Positions 6,870-12,745 of a DNA stretch of 12,786 nucleotides are shown in pieces. The stretch covers positions 1 to 12,786 of the forward strand of contig UQTN01000059.1 in assembly GCA_900543945.1 (NCBI GenBank). The letters run 5' to 3'. The notes below the pieces were generated by a model. That model was not told where the DNA came from. It did no database searches and saw only the letters and a list, made by a program, of their open reading frames with translations. The first letter of the stretch is position 1; every line of letters starts with the position of its first letter. This DNA comes from an uncultured Collinsella sp. GTDB lineage: Bacteria; Actinomycetota; Coriobacteriia; Coriobacteriales; Coriobacteriaceae. A program made the translations under genes and the position numbers.

Positions 6870-7694
6870 ATGAAGAATACTCAGCTGCTGCTGATTAACG
6901 ATATGTGCGGCTACGGCAAGGTCGCGCTTTCCGCCATGCTGCCGGTGCTGTCGCACATGGGCTACCGTATCCATAACCTGCCGACGGCACTTGTGTCCGA
7001 TACGCTCAACTATCCCAAGTTCTACATCCACGACACCACCGAGTACGTGCGCCAGAGCCTCGCCATCTGGGAGGAGCTCGGCTTTGAGTTCGACGCCATC
7101 TCGACCGGCTTTATCGTGACCGAGGAAGAGACGCGTATCATCTCGGACTTTTGCCACCGCCGCGCGCAAAAGGGCACCAAGGTGTTCGTCGATCCCATCA
7201 TGGGCGACAACGGCAAGCTCTATGCCGGTGTGCCCGAGTCCACGATTGGTCTTATGCGGCACCTGTTGGAGTGCGCAGACTACGCGGTGCCCAACTACAC
7301 CGAGGCCTGTCTGCTCGCCGATACGCCTATTGCAGAGCAGATCACGCCCGATGAGGCCCGCGCCCTTGTGGACGCCGTGCGCGAGCTGGGTGCCAAGTCG
7401 GTGGTCATTACGAGCGCCGTGGTAAATGGCACGAACGCGGTTATCGGTTACGACCATGTGGCGGGGGAGTACTTCACGATTCCCTTTGAGCTCATTCCGG
7501 TCTATTTCCCGGGTACGGGCGATACGTTCTCGGCGGTGCTCATGGGCCGCGTTATGGCAGGTTGGAGTCTGCAGCGCGCGACGTCCGATGCCATGCGTGT
7601 GGTGGCTGAGCTTATCGAGCGCAATGCCGACCAAGAGGACAAGTCGGCCGGCCTTCCCATCGAGGCCTGCCTGGATGTGATTGACCATGAGTAA
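6870..7694 (+). CDS. pdxY: Pyridoxamine/pyridoxal kinase-like protein (ribokinase superfamily)
   Basis: A 274-residue PfkB/ribokinase-fold kinase. Visible motifs: N-terminal strand QLLLINDMCGYGKVALSAML, as in pyridoxal kinases; VFVDPIMGDNGKLY in the middle; PNYTEACLLA; and near the C-terminus FPGTGDTFSA (GTGDTF 215-220), whose Asp218 is the expected catalytic base. PdxY-type enzymes phosphorylate pyridoxal, pyridoxamine or pyridoxine with ATP in the cytoplasm, salvaging vitamin B6 to PLP. The ATG at 6870 was preferred to an upstream GTG at 6819 because AAGGGAG lies 6 nt before it and the extra residues do not look like the family N-terminus. The stop overlaps the next gene by 8 nt, so the two are co-translated. 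The substrate cannot be proven from motifs: hydroxymethylpyrimidine kinases share the fold, but the N-terminal signature favours the PdxY group. Confidence 0.82.
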   Translation: MKNTQLLLINDMCGYGKVALSAMLPVLSHMGYRIHNLPTALVSDTLNYPKFYIHDTTEYVRQSLAIWEELGFEFDAISTGFIVTEEETRIISDFCHRRAQKGTKVFVDPIMGDNGKLYAGVPESTIGLMRHLLECADYAVPNYTEACLLADTPIAEQITPDEARALVDAVRELGAKSVVITSAVVNGTNAVIGYDHVAGEYFTIPFELIPVYFPGTGDTFSAVLMGRVMAGWSLQRATSDAMRVVAELIERNADQEDKSAGLPIEACLDVIDHE

Positions 7695-8016
7695 CGCTGG
7701 CGAGGGCGGCGTCAAGCCTGCGGGCGAGAACAGGCCACTCGGCGCGCCGCGTGGCAAGCGGCCGCGTATCCGCGTGAGCTGCGTGGACCAGCTGGGGACG
7801 TGCCGCTGCCACCATGGTCACAAGCCGGGCGACGTCTTTGACTTTGACCGAGACCGCGGCAAGATGTGCGCCATGGCCTGTCACGTGGGCTTTCCCTATA
7901 TCGATATCCTGCGCTATGGCGGAACCGTGCCTGGCAACGAGCCTGGCACGGCAAAGTTCTGCTGCCCCGAGATTGATACGCTGAACGTCTGGCTTGCCGA
8001 GATCGTCGACGAGTAA
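7687..8016 (+). CDS. Small Cys-rich protein, TIGR04076-like
   Basis: A 109-residue protein of unknown function. After a basic, low-complexity stretch of 28 residues comes a conserved-looking core with seven Cys: C32, C39, C41 (with His42, His43, His45), C61, C65 and the pair C92-C93. Between them lie KPGDVFDFDRDRGKMC and PYIDILRYGG. This order (CRCHHGHKPGD, RGKMC, PYIDILRYGG, CCPE) fits the TIGR04076 family as I remember it. The Cys/His pattern suggests a metal or iron-sulfur site, but that is an inference; no enzyme activity is known to me. The ATG at 7687 lies inside the end of the kinase gene (overlap ATGAGTAA) without a strong ribosome binding site, so it probably depends on translational coupling. 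It is followed by a hairpin element at 8018 that could end the transcript. Confidence 0.72.
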   Translation: MSNAGEGGVKPAGENRPLGAPRGKRPRIRVSCVDQLGTCRCHHGHKPGDVFDFDRDRGKMCAMACHVGFPYIDILRYGGTVPGNEPGTAKFCCPEIDTLNVWLAEIVDE

Positions 8017-8017
8017 C

Positions 8018-8126
8018 CGAGCGAGGTTTTTCTCCCGTCGAAATATCGAGCGTGGATTATCTCCCGTTTTGGGCGCAATTTCGCACTCAAAGTGGGAGAT
8101 AGTCCTCGCTCGATTTGTATGCGAGA
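8018..8126. repeat. Dispersed hairpin element, copy 1
   Basis: The main hairpin has arms 8045-8065 and 8094-8114 (19 of 21 complementary), containing GAGCGTGGATTATCTCCC on the left and an inner TTTG / CAAA stem. An extra left half-unit, CGAGCGAGGTTTTTCTCCCG, lies just upstream at 8018-8037. Positions 8048-8126 match 9725-9803 in the same orientation at about 66 of 79 positions without gaps. Coming right after a stop codon it might also act as a terminator, but no T-run follows. Confidence 0.75.
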
Positions 8127-8190
8127 ATCCCGACCTCACTTATGCCCATGCTTAGGCGCACGCGTCGTTGTTCTGTGCGCGAGTAAGCTC

Positions 8191-8273
8191 AAATTTCTGC
8201 ATTTCATCCAATTTCGGTACTAAAAATCTCTGCATTTCATCGATAATAGTCGATATAAATATCTGCATTTCAT
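8191..8273. repeat. Three 17-nt direct repeats at an exact 33-bp period
   Basis: AAATNTCTGCATTTCAT occurs at 8191-8207, 8224-8240 and 8257-8273, identical at 16 of 17 positions, with starts exactly 33 bp apart. The 16-nt spacers are AT-rich and unlike each other. The last copy ends 23 nt before the ATPase ATG. The even spacing puts the copies on nearly the same face of the DNA helix, as in iterons or cooperative operator arrays. It is too short for a CRISPR array. Confidence 0.8.
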
Positions 8274-8296
8274 TTATCGAGGCGATGGGAGAGCTT

Positions 8297-9658
8297 ATGT
8301 TGCGCAGGAAAATCGCTGATGAGCTTGATTGTTGGCAGAGATCCATTGAACGAAAGGCGTTGTTCGTCACGGGTTCTCGCCAAATCGGTAAGAGCTACTC
8401 GATTCGCGAGTTCGGTAAGTCAAACTACGCAACCTATATCGAGCTCAATCTCGCGGAAAATCGCCAGGCAAAAGATGCTCTTCTCGAGGCACGGGATGCC
8501 GATGATTTCATCAGCAGGGTGACGCTTCTTTCGGGAAAGCCGATAGCGCCAGGCAAAACGCTCGTGTTTATCGATGAGGTCCAAGAGGCCCCCGACATCA
8601 CGACGATGGCAAAGTTCCTTGTTGAGGACGGGAGGTGCCACTGGGCGTTTTCGGGGTCAATGCTCGGGACCCAGTTCAAGGGCGTTAGGTCCTATCCTGT
8701 GGGATATGTTCACGAGCTTAGGATGTTCCCGCTCGATTTTGAGGAGTTTTGCTGGGCGATCGGGGTGAGCGAGGGAGCTCGCCAAACGATACGCGATGCG
8801 TGTATCAGCGAGAAGCCCATTCCTGATTACATTCATGACGCGATGATGGCAAACTTCAGGACCTATACCGTTGTCGGCGGAATGCCGGAGGTCGTGCAGC
8901 GTTTCCTTGACACGCAGGGCGACCTTGCCTCTGTTCGTCAGCTACAGTCAGAGCTCAACGAACAGTACCGGCGGGATATCTCCAAGTATGCAAGCGGGCG
9001 AGCCCTTCAGGTGCAGAGCATTTACGATCAGCTCCCTATTATGCTCGAGGGCGAAAACAAACGCTTCGTGCTCAATTCCATTGACCCCAAGGCGCATTAC
9101 GACAAGTACCAGCGAGATTTTGTCTGGCTTGTCGATGCCGGCGTTGCTCTCAAGGCCGATATCGTAACCGAGCCAAAATCGCCCCTGCTCAAGACGGCGC
9201 GGCCATCGCAGTTCAAGCTATATCAATCGGATACGGGCATGTTGATGGCGCGCTACCCCGTTGGAGTCGCCCAGGCGGCGTATCTTGATAGCAAGGAGCC
9301 CAATCTGGGCGGCATTTACGAAAACGTGGTGGCCCAGCAGCTGGCTGCCCAGAATCGCCAGCTTTACTACTATCAGACGAAAAAGCGCGGCGAAGTGGAC
9401 TTTGTGGTCGACGGACCGGATGGGACGGCTGTCCCGATCGAGGTTAAATCGGGCTCCTATTACCACGCGCACGCTGCGCTCGGTCATGTGCTTGATACGG
9501 CCGAATATGGCGTAAGGCTCGGGATTGTTTTCTCGAGAGGCAACGTTGAGCGCAACGGAGCTGTTCTTTATTTGCCGCTATATGCGACCTGGGTCCTTTC
9601 GGATGTTTTGGGCGACTCCCGTGCCGAGGGGATAAAGCTGGAGGTCAAGCCGGTCTAG
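8297..9658 (+). CDS. AAA_14/DUF4143 family ATPase
   Basis: A 453-residue protein of the AAA_14 plus DUF4143 type. Motifs: Walker A GSRQIGKS (26-33), Walker B TLVFIDEVQEAP with Asp93-Glu94, a sensor-like AFSGSMLG, then SYPVGYVHELRMFPLDFEEF, typical of this family. The C-terminal domain has EVDFVV (366-371) and IEVKSG (381-386), the E/D...ExK pattern of a PD-(D/E)XK nuclease-like fold. These proteins are common in gut bacteria and archaea, often in many copies; their role is not settled. The ATG at 8297 was chosen because GGGAGAG lies just upstream; ATG 8285 is possible. The frame is open back to 8168, but that part only translates the 33-bp repeats. The gene stands alone, with identical-orientation hairpin elements on both sides, which suggests a cassette. 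It shows no frameshift or missing motif. Confidence 0.9.
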   Translation: MLRRKIADELDCWQRSIERKALFVTGSRQIGKSYSIREFGKSNYATYIELNLAENRQAKDALLEARDADDFISRVTLLSGKPIAPGKTLVFIDEVQEAPDITTMAKFLVEDGRCHWAFSGSMLGTQFKGVRSYPVGYVHELRMFPLDFEEFCWAIGVSEGARQTIRDACISEKPIPDYIHDAMMANFRTYTVVGGMPEVVQRFLDTQGDLASVRQLQSELNEQYRRDISKYASGRALQVQSIYDQLPIMLEGENKRFVLNSIDPKAHYDKYQRDFVWLVDAGVALKADIVTEPKSPLLKTARPSQFKLYQSDTGMLMARYPVGVAQAAYLDSKEPNLGGIYENVVAQQLAAQNRQLYYYQTKKRGEVDFVVDGPDGTAVPIEVKSGSYYHAHAALGHVLDTAEYGVRLGIVFSRGNVERNGAVLYLPLYATWVLSDVLGDSRAEGIKLEVKPV

Positions 9659-9675
9659 GGCCAGTCCCGAATGTG

Positions 9676-9695
9676 ACAAAGGGGCAGTCCCTTGG
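9676..9695. repeat. Short hairpin motif after the ATPase gene
   Basis: ACAAAGGGGCAGTCCCTTGG contains an AAGGG / CCCTT stem. A close relative (15 or more of 20 positions the same) follows the last gene of the window at 12706-12725. It begins 18 nt after the stop codon. It lacks a T-run but its repeated position after stop codons suggests a 3'-end signal or a dispersed repeat. Confidence 0.5.
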
Positions 9696-9724
9696 TCGTA
9701 TCGAGTTCCACTGCCCGAGAAAAT

Positions 9725-9826
9725 GAGCGTGGATTTTCTCCCGTTTAGAGCGCACTTGAACGCTCAAAGTGGGAGATTTTCCACGCTCGATCTGTATACG
9801 AGAGAAAATCCACGCTCGATGTATAC
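9725..9826. repeat. Dispersed hairpin element, copy 2
   Basis: Arms GAGCGTGGATTTTCTCCC (9725-9742) and GGGAGATTTTCCACGCTC (9771-9788) pair at 15 of 18 positions; the centre has a further GAGCG / CGCTC stem. An extra right half-unit follows: CCACGCTCGATCTGTATAC (9781-9799) is repeated as CCACGCTCGAT-GTATAC (9810-9826). It matches copy 1 at 8048-8126 in direct orientation. It lies between the convergent ATPase and phosphatase genes. Confidence 0.75.
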
Positions 9827-9844
9827 CGATGACGCGGTTCGCGC

Positions 9845-9864
9845 GGTTTGTGCGCCCGCAAACC
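9845..9864. repeat. Small inverted repeat at the end of the phosphatase gene
   Basis: GGTTTG (9845-9850) and CAAACC (9859-9864) form a 6-bp stem with an 8-nt loop directly after the phosphatase stop codon. Without a T-run it is at most a weak terminator for the minus-strand MFS/phosphatase transcript. Confidence 0.35.
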
Positions 9865-10310
9865 TACATCTGCTCGAGCATGGCAGTGCAACCGTCGAGC
9901 ACGTCGCGGTAGGTGGCATCGAAGTTGCCGGTGTACCAGGGATCGGCCACGTCGCCGGGGCGCTCGGTCCAATCGAGCAAGCGCGTAATCTTGCCGTCGG
10001 GGTCGTCGCCAAAGATGCGGTGCAGGCCGCGGGCGTTCTCATCGTCCATATAGACAATGTGATCCCAGTCGCCATACTCCGCGCGACGCACCTGGCGCGC
10101 GCGATGTGCGACGACGGGAATCCCGACCTCGCGCAGCTTGGCAACAGTGCCACGATGCGGTGGGTTGCCAATCTCCTCAGTCGAGGTCGCGGCGGAATCG
10201 ATGACAAACTCGTCCGCGCGTCCGGCGCGGTGCACCAGCTCGGTAAACACCGACTCAGCCATCGTCGAGCGGCAGATATTTCCATGACAGATAAACAGTA
10301 CACGTTGCAT
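9864..10310 (-). CDS. Low-molecular-weight protein tyrosine phosphatase
   Basis: A 148-residue protein with the complete signature of the LMW-PTP family: near the N-terminus VLFICHGNICRS, where Cys8 is the nucleophile and Arg14 binds phosphate (C-x5-R-S), the MDDEN motif in the middle, and DPWYTG near the end, where Asp123 is the general acid. It removes phosphate from phosphotyrosine (or phosphoarginine in some relatives) in the cytoplasm. In bacteria such enzymes often control tyrosine kinases of capsule or exopolysaccharide synthesis, but no such genes are near. The ATG at 10310 has AAAGGA upstream; an in-frame start at 10355 would add 15 residues before the conserved first strand and is unlikely. 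It lies 51 nt after the MFS gene on the same strand, so it may share its transcript. Confidence 0.92.
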   Translation of the reverse strand: MQRVLFICHGNICRSTMAESVFTELVHRAGRADEFVIDSAATSTEEIGNPPHRGTVAKLREVGIPVVAHRARQVRRAEYGDWDHIVYMDDENARGLHRIFGDDPDGKITRLLDWTERPGDVADPWYTGNFDATYRDVLDGCTAMLEQM

Positions 10311-10361
10311 GTGCGGTTTCCTTTCGATCGCCATCATCGAGCTCGAGTATCGCATCTACGC

Positions 10362-11597
10362 CTATGCCCTCGCCCGCCTGCGCTCCCAGCGAGCCAACTT
10401 GATCGTCACCAGCGTGAGCATCCAGGCCACAAGCGAGAACGCGGCGCCCACTGCGCCCACGTACGCAATGCCAATGCTGCTTACCACGGCGCCGCCCACT
10501 GCGGTGCCAAACGAGATACCGACGTTAAACGCCATGGGCTCAACCGAACTTGCGAGTACCATCGATTTGGGATGGCGGCTGCGTGCCACGTCCATAAAGT
10601 GTGTGATGCACGAGACTGAGAACAGGTACATGAGCAGCGCCAAGCTAAAGACAAAGACCAGCGCGAGCGGCATGGTGCCGCCCACGGCAAACAGCCCGAG
10701 CAACGCCGCAGCCTGCAGCACAAACGTCACAAGCAGTGCCTTCATGCCAAAACGTGCGTCGATCCATCCGCCCAGGATGTTCGAGATCAGGCAGAACACG
10801 CCGTAGGCCATAAGCGTGGTGCTCGCCTGAACAGTGCCCATGCCCAGCACCTGCTCAAGATAAGGCGTCACGTAGCCGTAGAACACATAGACCGATCCCA
10901 CGCCAAACAAAAAGATGAGCATGCCGGTGATGATGCTCGGTTCGCGTAGCAGACCCGCCTGCTCGCGGAAGGTAGCGGGTTCGTCGGTCTGTCCGGCGCG
11001 CGGCATAAACGCCACGAGCGCTCCGCAGATCAAAGCGGCAAAGGTCAGCGTACCGTACATGGCCACGTGCCAGTCGAGCGTGTCGGCCACAAACTTGCCA
11101 ATCGAGGTCACAAAGACCATCGCCACGGAAAACGCGCCGTACACGACCGAGATGGCAAGCGAAGTTTGCTGCGGGGACAGCAGCTCGGGGATGTACGTCA
11201 CGCCCACGGCGAGCAGTGCGCCCGAGACGGATCCCAGGACAATGCGCGAGATAAACAGTACCTGGAAGTTGGGCGCCAACGCCATGACCAGATTGCCGAG
11301 CACAAAGATAATGCTGTAGCACACGAGCAGCTGGTAACGACGGAAGCGCCCCGTGCTGAGCGCAAGCACCGGCGTCGCGATGGCGTAGACCAGTGCAAAA
11401 ACGCTGATGAGCTGGCCCGCAGCGGCAAGCGATATGCCGAGTTCCGTCGCCAAGTCACTTTCGATGCCGATGACCACGAACTCGGAGCAGCCGAGCGAGA
11501 ATCCCAGCAGCACGAGCAGCGCCAGGCAGAGCCTGGTGCGCGCGGGGGAGAGCGCGGCGGCGGTTGACTTACTTTTAGGCGTGGTTGCGGCGGTCAA
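10362..11597 (-). CDS. MFS transporter, DHA1 / AraJ-like efflux family
   Basis: A 411-residue major facilitator with about 12 predicted membrane helices. The first helix and loop read LGFSLGCSEFVVIGIESDLATELGIS cut into pieces as LGFSLGCSEF, then VVIGI, with AAGQLISVFALVYAIATP in helix 2: this is typical of the DHA1/AraJ-YdhP group of drug and sugar efflux proteins. A motif-A-like turn (LSTGRFRRYQ) follows helix 2. It should export a small compound in exchange for protons; the substrate is not predictable. Start: TTG at 11597 is preferred because GGAGTG lies 6 nt before it; a GTG at 11606 or TTG at 11645 are alternatives. The first 20 residues are Thr/Ala/Lys-rich and cytoplasmic. The tail WERRRARA is basic. 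The gene is divergent from the LpdD/IDI-like gene and upstream of the phosphatase. Confidence 0.87.
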   Translation of the reverse strand: MTAATTPKSKSTAAALSPARTRLCLALLVLLGFSLGCSEFVVIGIESDLATELGISLAAAGQLISVFALVYAIATPVLALSTGRFRRYQLLVCYSIIFVLGNLVMALAPNFQVLFISRIVLGSVSGALLAVGVTYIPELLSPQQTSLAISVVYGAFSVAMVFVTSIGKFVADTLDWHVAMYGTLTFAALICGALVAFMPRAGQTDEPATFREQAGLLREPSIITGMLIFLFGVGSVYVFYGYVTPYLEQVLGMGTVQASTTLMAYGVFCLISNILGGWIDARFGMKALLVTFVLQAAALLGLFAVGGTMPLALVFVFSLALLMYLFSVSCITHFMDVARSRHPKSMVLASSVEPMAFNVGISFGTAVGGAVVSSIGIAYVGAVGAAFSLVAWMLTLVTIKLARWERRRARA

Positions 11598-11627
11598 GGT
11601 TGTCACTCCAATGTCGCATGAATAAGC

Positions 11628-11640
11628 GGGATTCAATCCC
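11628..11640. promoter_or_regulatory. 13-bp palindrome upstream of the MFS gene (possible operator)
   Basis: GGGATT-C-AATCCC is a perfect 6-bp inverted repeat around one base, 31 nt upstream of the preferred TTG start of the MFS gene. No convincing -35/-10 pair for this gene was found, so whether it lies in the promoter or the leader is unknown. Confidence 0.4.
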
Positions 11641-11677
11641 TGCAACTCTAACAGAATGTGTCAGGTGCCTGCCTCCT

Positions 11678-11706
11678 TTGTCGCAGGCTGCGCTTGCCTG
11701 TATAGT
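11678..11706 (+). promoter_or_regulatory. Promoter of the LpdD/IDI-like fusion gene
   Basis: A -35 like TTGTCG (11678-11683), a 17-nt spacer and -10 TATAGT (11701-11706) preceded by TG. The transcript would start near 11713, about 46 nt before the ATG. The -10 matches consensus at 5 of 6 positions and the -35 at 4 of 6. Confidence 0.6.
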
Positions 11707-11718
11707 CGCAATACAGGC
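11696..11718. promoter_or_regulatory. Inverted repeat over the -10 and start site (likely operator)
   Basis: GCCTGTAT-AGTCGCA-ATACAGGC is a perfect 8-bp inverted repeat with a 7-nt centre. It covers the -10 box and the expected transcription start of the fusion gene, which is the ideal place for a repressor. Size and symmetry suit a TetR- or GntR-type dimer. No candidate regulator gene lies next to it in the window. Confidence 0.6.
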
Positions 11719-11758
11719 GAAGATGGTCTCAGGTACATTGCGGGCGACAGGAGATCCC

Positions 11759-12706
11759 ATGGGTATGCACACGACAAAGGTTGTAGTGGGCGAGGGCAAG
11801 TTTGCGCTCGAGGCCCAGTTGACGGTGACGCCGCGAGGCATGGCGGTGTACGCCTGCTCGCCGGAGTTTGCGCACCTGGGCGCCACGGCGCAGGCCATTC
11901 CTCGCCCCGAGCCCGGCCGTACGGCGACGGTGAGCATCCTGGCCGTTCCGTGCCATCGAGACGAGATCCCGGCGCACGATATTGCGGCGGCGCTGGCCAC
12001 GCGCTTTGGCGTGCCGGTAGTTGCAAGCACGGGTTTTCATGTGGAGAACGCGACCGCGGACGACTTGCGGCGCATGCTCGATACCACCAAGGAACTCATC
12101 GCCGCGCTCGAGGAGGCCGCAGCCCGCATTCTGCGCGCCGGCTGGGATAAGGGCGGCGCAGGCGCCGAGGTCGTGGCGGTCGATGTCGCGACCGGCGAGG
12201 CGCTTGGCCCCGTCGACCGCATCGAGGCCCATACCGGCGAGGGAATCCTGCATCAGGCATTTCTGACGCTTCTGGTCGAGGGCCAGGGCGAAGACGCGCG
12301 CCTGCTGCTCTGTCGTCGCAGTCCGCTCAAACGCCTGTGGGGCGGGGTGCTGGCCGATAGCTGTGCCGGCCATCCGCTCCCCGGGGAAGACGTCGCGGCC
12401 GCCACGGCACGTCGCATCAACGAAGAGCTTGGCATCACGCGCGAGCCCGATCAGCTCAAGCACCTCGGACACGTGGTGTACCGCGAGGACCACGGCGACG
12501 GCCGCTGCGAGTGCGAATGGTGCGAGGTCTACCTTGCCCATGTTGAGCCGGGCGAGCTGCATATCAACCAAGAGGAGATCTCGGAGGTGCGTCGCGTGGC
12601 TCCGTCCGAGCTCAAAGGCTATCTGCAGGGTCACCCCGAGCAGCTGGCCCCCTGGCTTCGCGAGGCCCTCAGCGACCCATCCATCCGTACGGCCCTCGCT
12701 ATGTAA
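11759..12706 (+). CDS. Two-domain protein: LpdD-like N-terminal domain fused to IDI-1-like Nudix domain
   Basis: A 315-residue protein. Residues 1-125 (GEGKFALEAQ, FAHLGATAQA, TVSILAVPCHRDEI, VVASTGFHVENATADDL) resemble, from memory, LpdD-type proteins found with UbiD-like decarboxylases and prenylated FMN. Residues 140-290 match type-1 isopentenyl-diphosphate isomerase: HTGEGILHQAF (H158, H165), LLLCRRSPLKRLW, SCAGHPLPGE (H205), a Nudix-like helix ARRINEELGI, and ECEWCEVY (E251, E253), giving all five expected metal ligands. IDI-1 interconverts IPP and DMAPP. The catalytic Cys, which should directly precede GHP, seems to be Ala203, with Cys202 one place earlier, and no Trp occurs in the VRRVAPSEL segment where E. 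coli IDI has its Trp. ATG 11759 follows AGGAGA (11749-11754); an ATG six bases later is also possible. Nudix fold: sure. IDI activity: doubtful. LpdD link: moderate. Confidence 0.75.
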   Translation: MGMHTTKVVVGEGKFALEAQLTVTPRGMAVYACSPEFAHLGATAQAIPRPEPGRTATVSILAVPCHRDEIPAHDIAAALATRFGVPVVASTGFHVENATADDLRRMLDTTKELIAALEEAAARILRAGWDKGGAGAEVVAVDVATGEALGPVDRIEAHTGEGILHQAFLTLLVEGQGEDARLLLCRRSPLKRLWGGVLADSCAGHPLPGEDVAAATARRINEELGITREPDQLKHLGHVVYREDHGDGRCECEWCEVYLAHVEPGELHINQEEISEVRRVAPSELKGYLQGHPEQLAPWLREALSDPSIRTALAM

Positions 12707-12725
12707 CAAAGGTACAGTCCCTTTG
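12706..12725. repeat. Short hairpin motif after the fusion gene
   Basis: ACAAAGGTACAGTCCCTTTG carries a perfect CAAAGG / CCTTTG stem and begins at the last base of the stop codon. It is related to the motif at 9676-9695. No T-run follows, so intrinsic termination is doubtful. Confidence 0.5.
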
Positions 12726-12745
12726 CCATATCCAAACCGTCACAA

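Noticed and set aside
6813..7757. 314-codon minus-strand frame opposite the kinase gene
   Set aside because: The plus strand encodes a clear PfkB-type kinase with GTGDTF; the antisense frame has no motif.
8191..8273. CRISPR array
   Set aside because: Only three 17-nt units with 16-nt spacers, too short for CRISPR, and no cas genes are present.
8168..8296. N-terminal extension of the ATPase to 8168
   Set aside because: The extra residues only translate the three 33-bp repeats (CIS every 11 residues), and a good ribosome binding site supports 8297.
8152..8370. Minus-strand frame with an 11-residue DEMQ-type repeat
   Set aside because: The repeat arises because 33 bp is a multiple of three; the frame is short, overlaps the ATPase start and has no clear ribosome binding site.
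9723..10619. 298-codon plus-strand frame opposite the phosphatase
   Set aside because: The minus strand carries a complete LMW-PTP with all catalytic motifs; the plus frame begins in a hairpin element.
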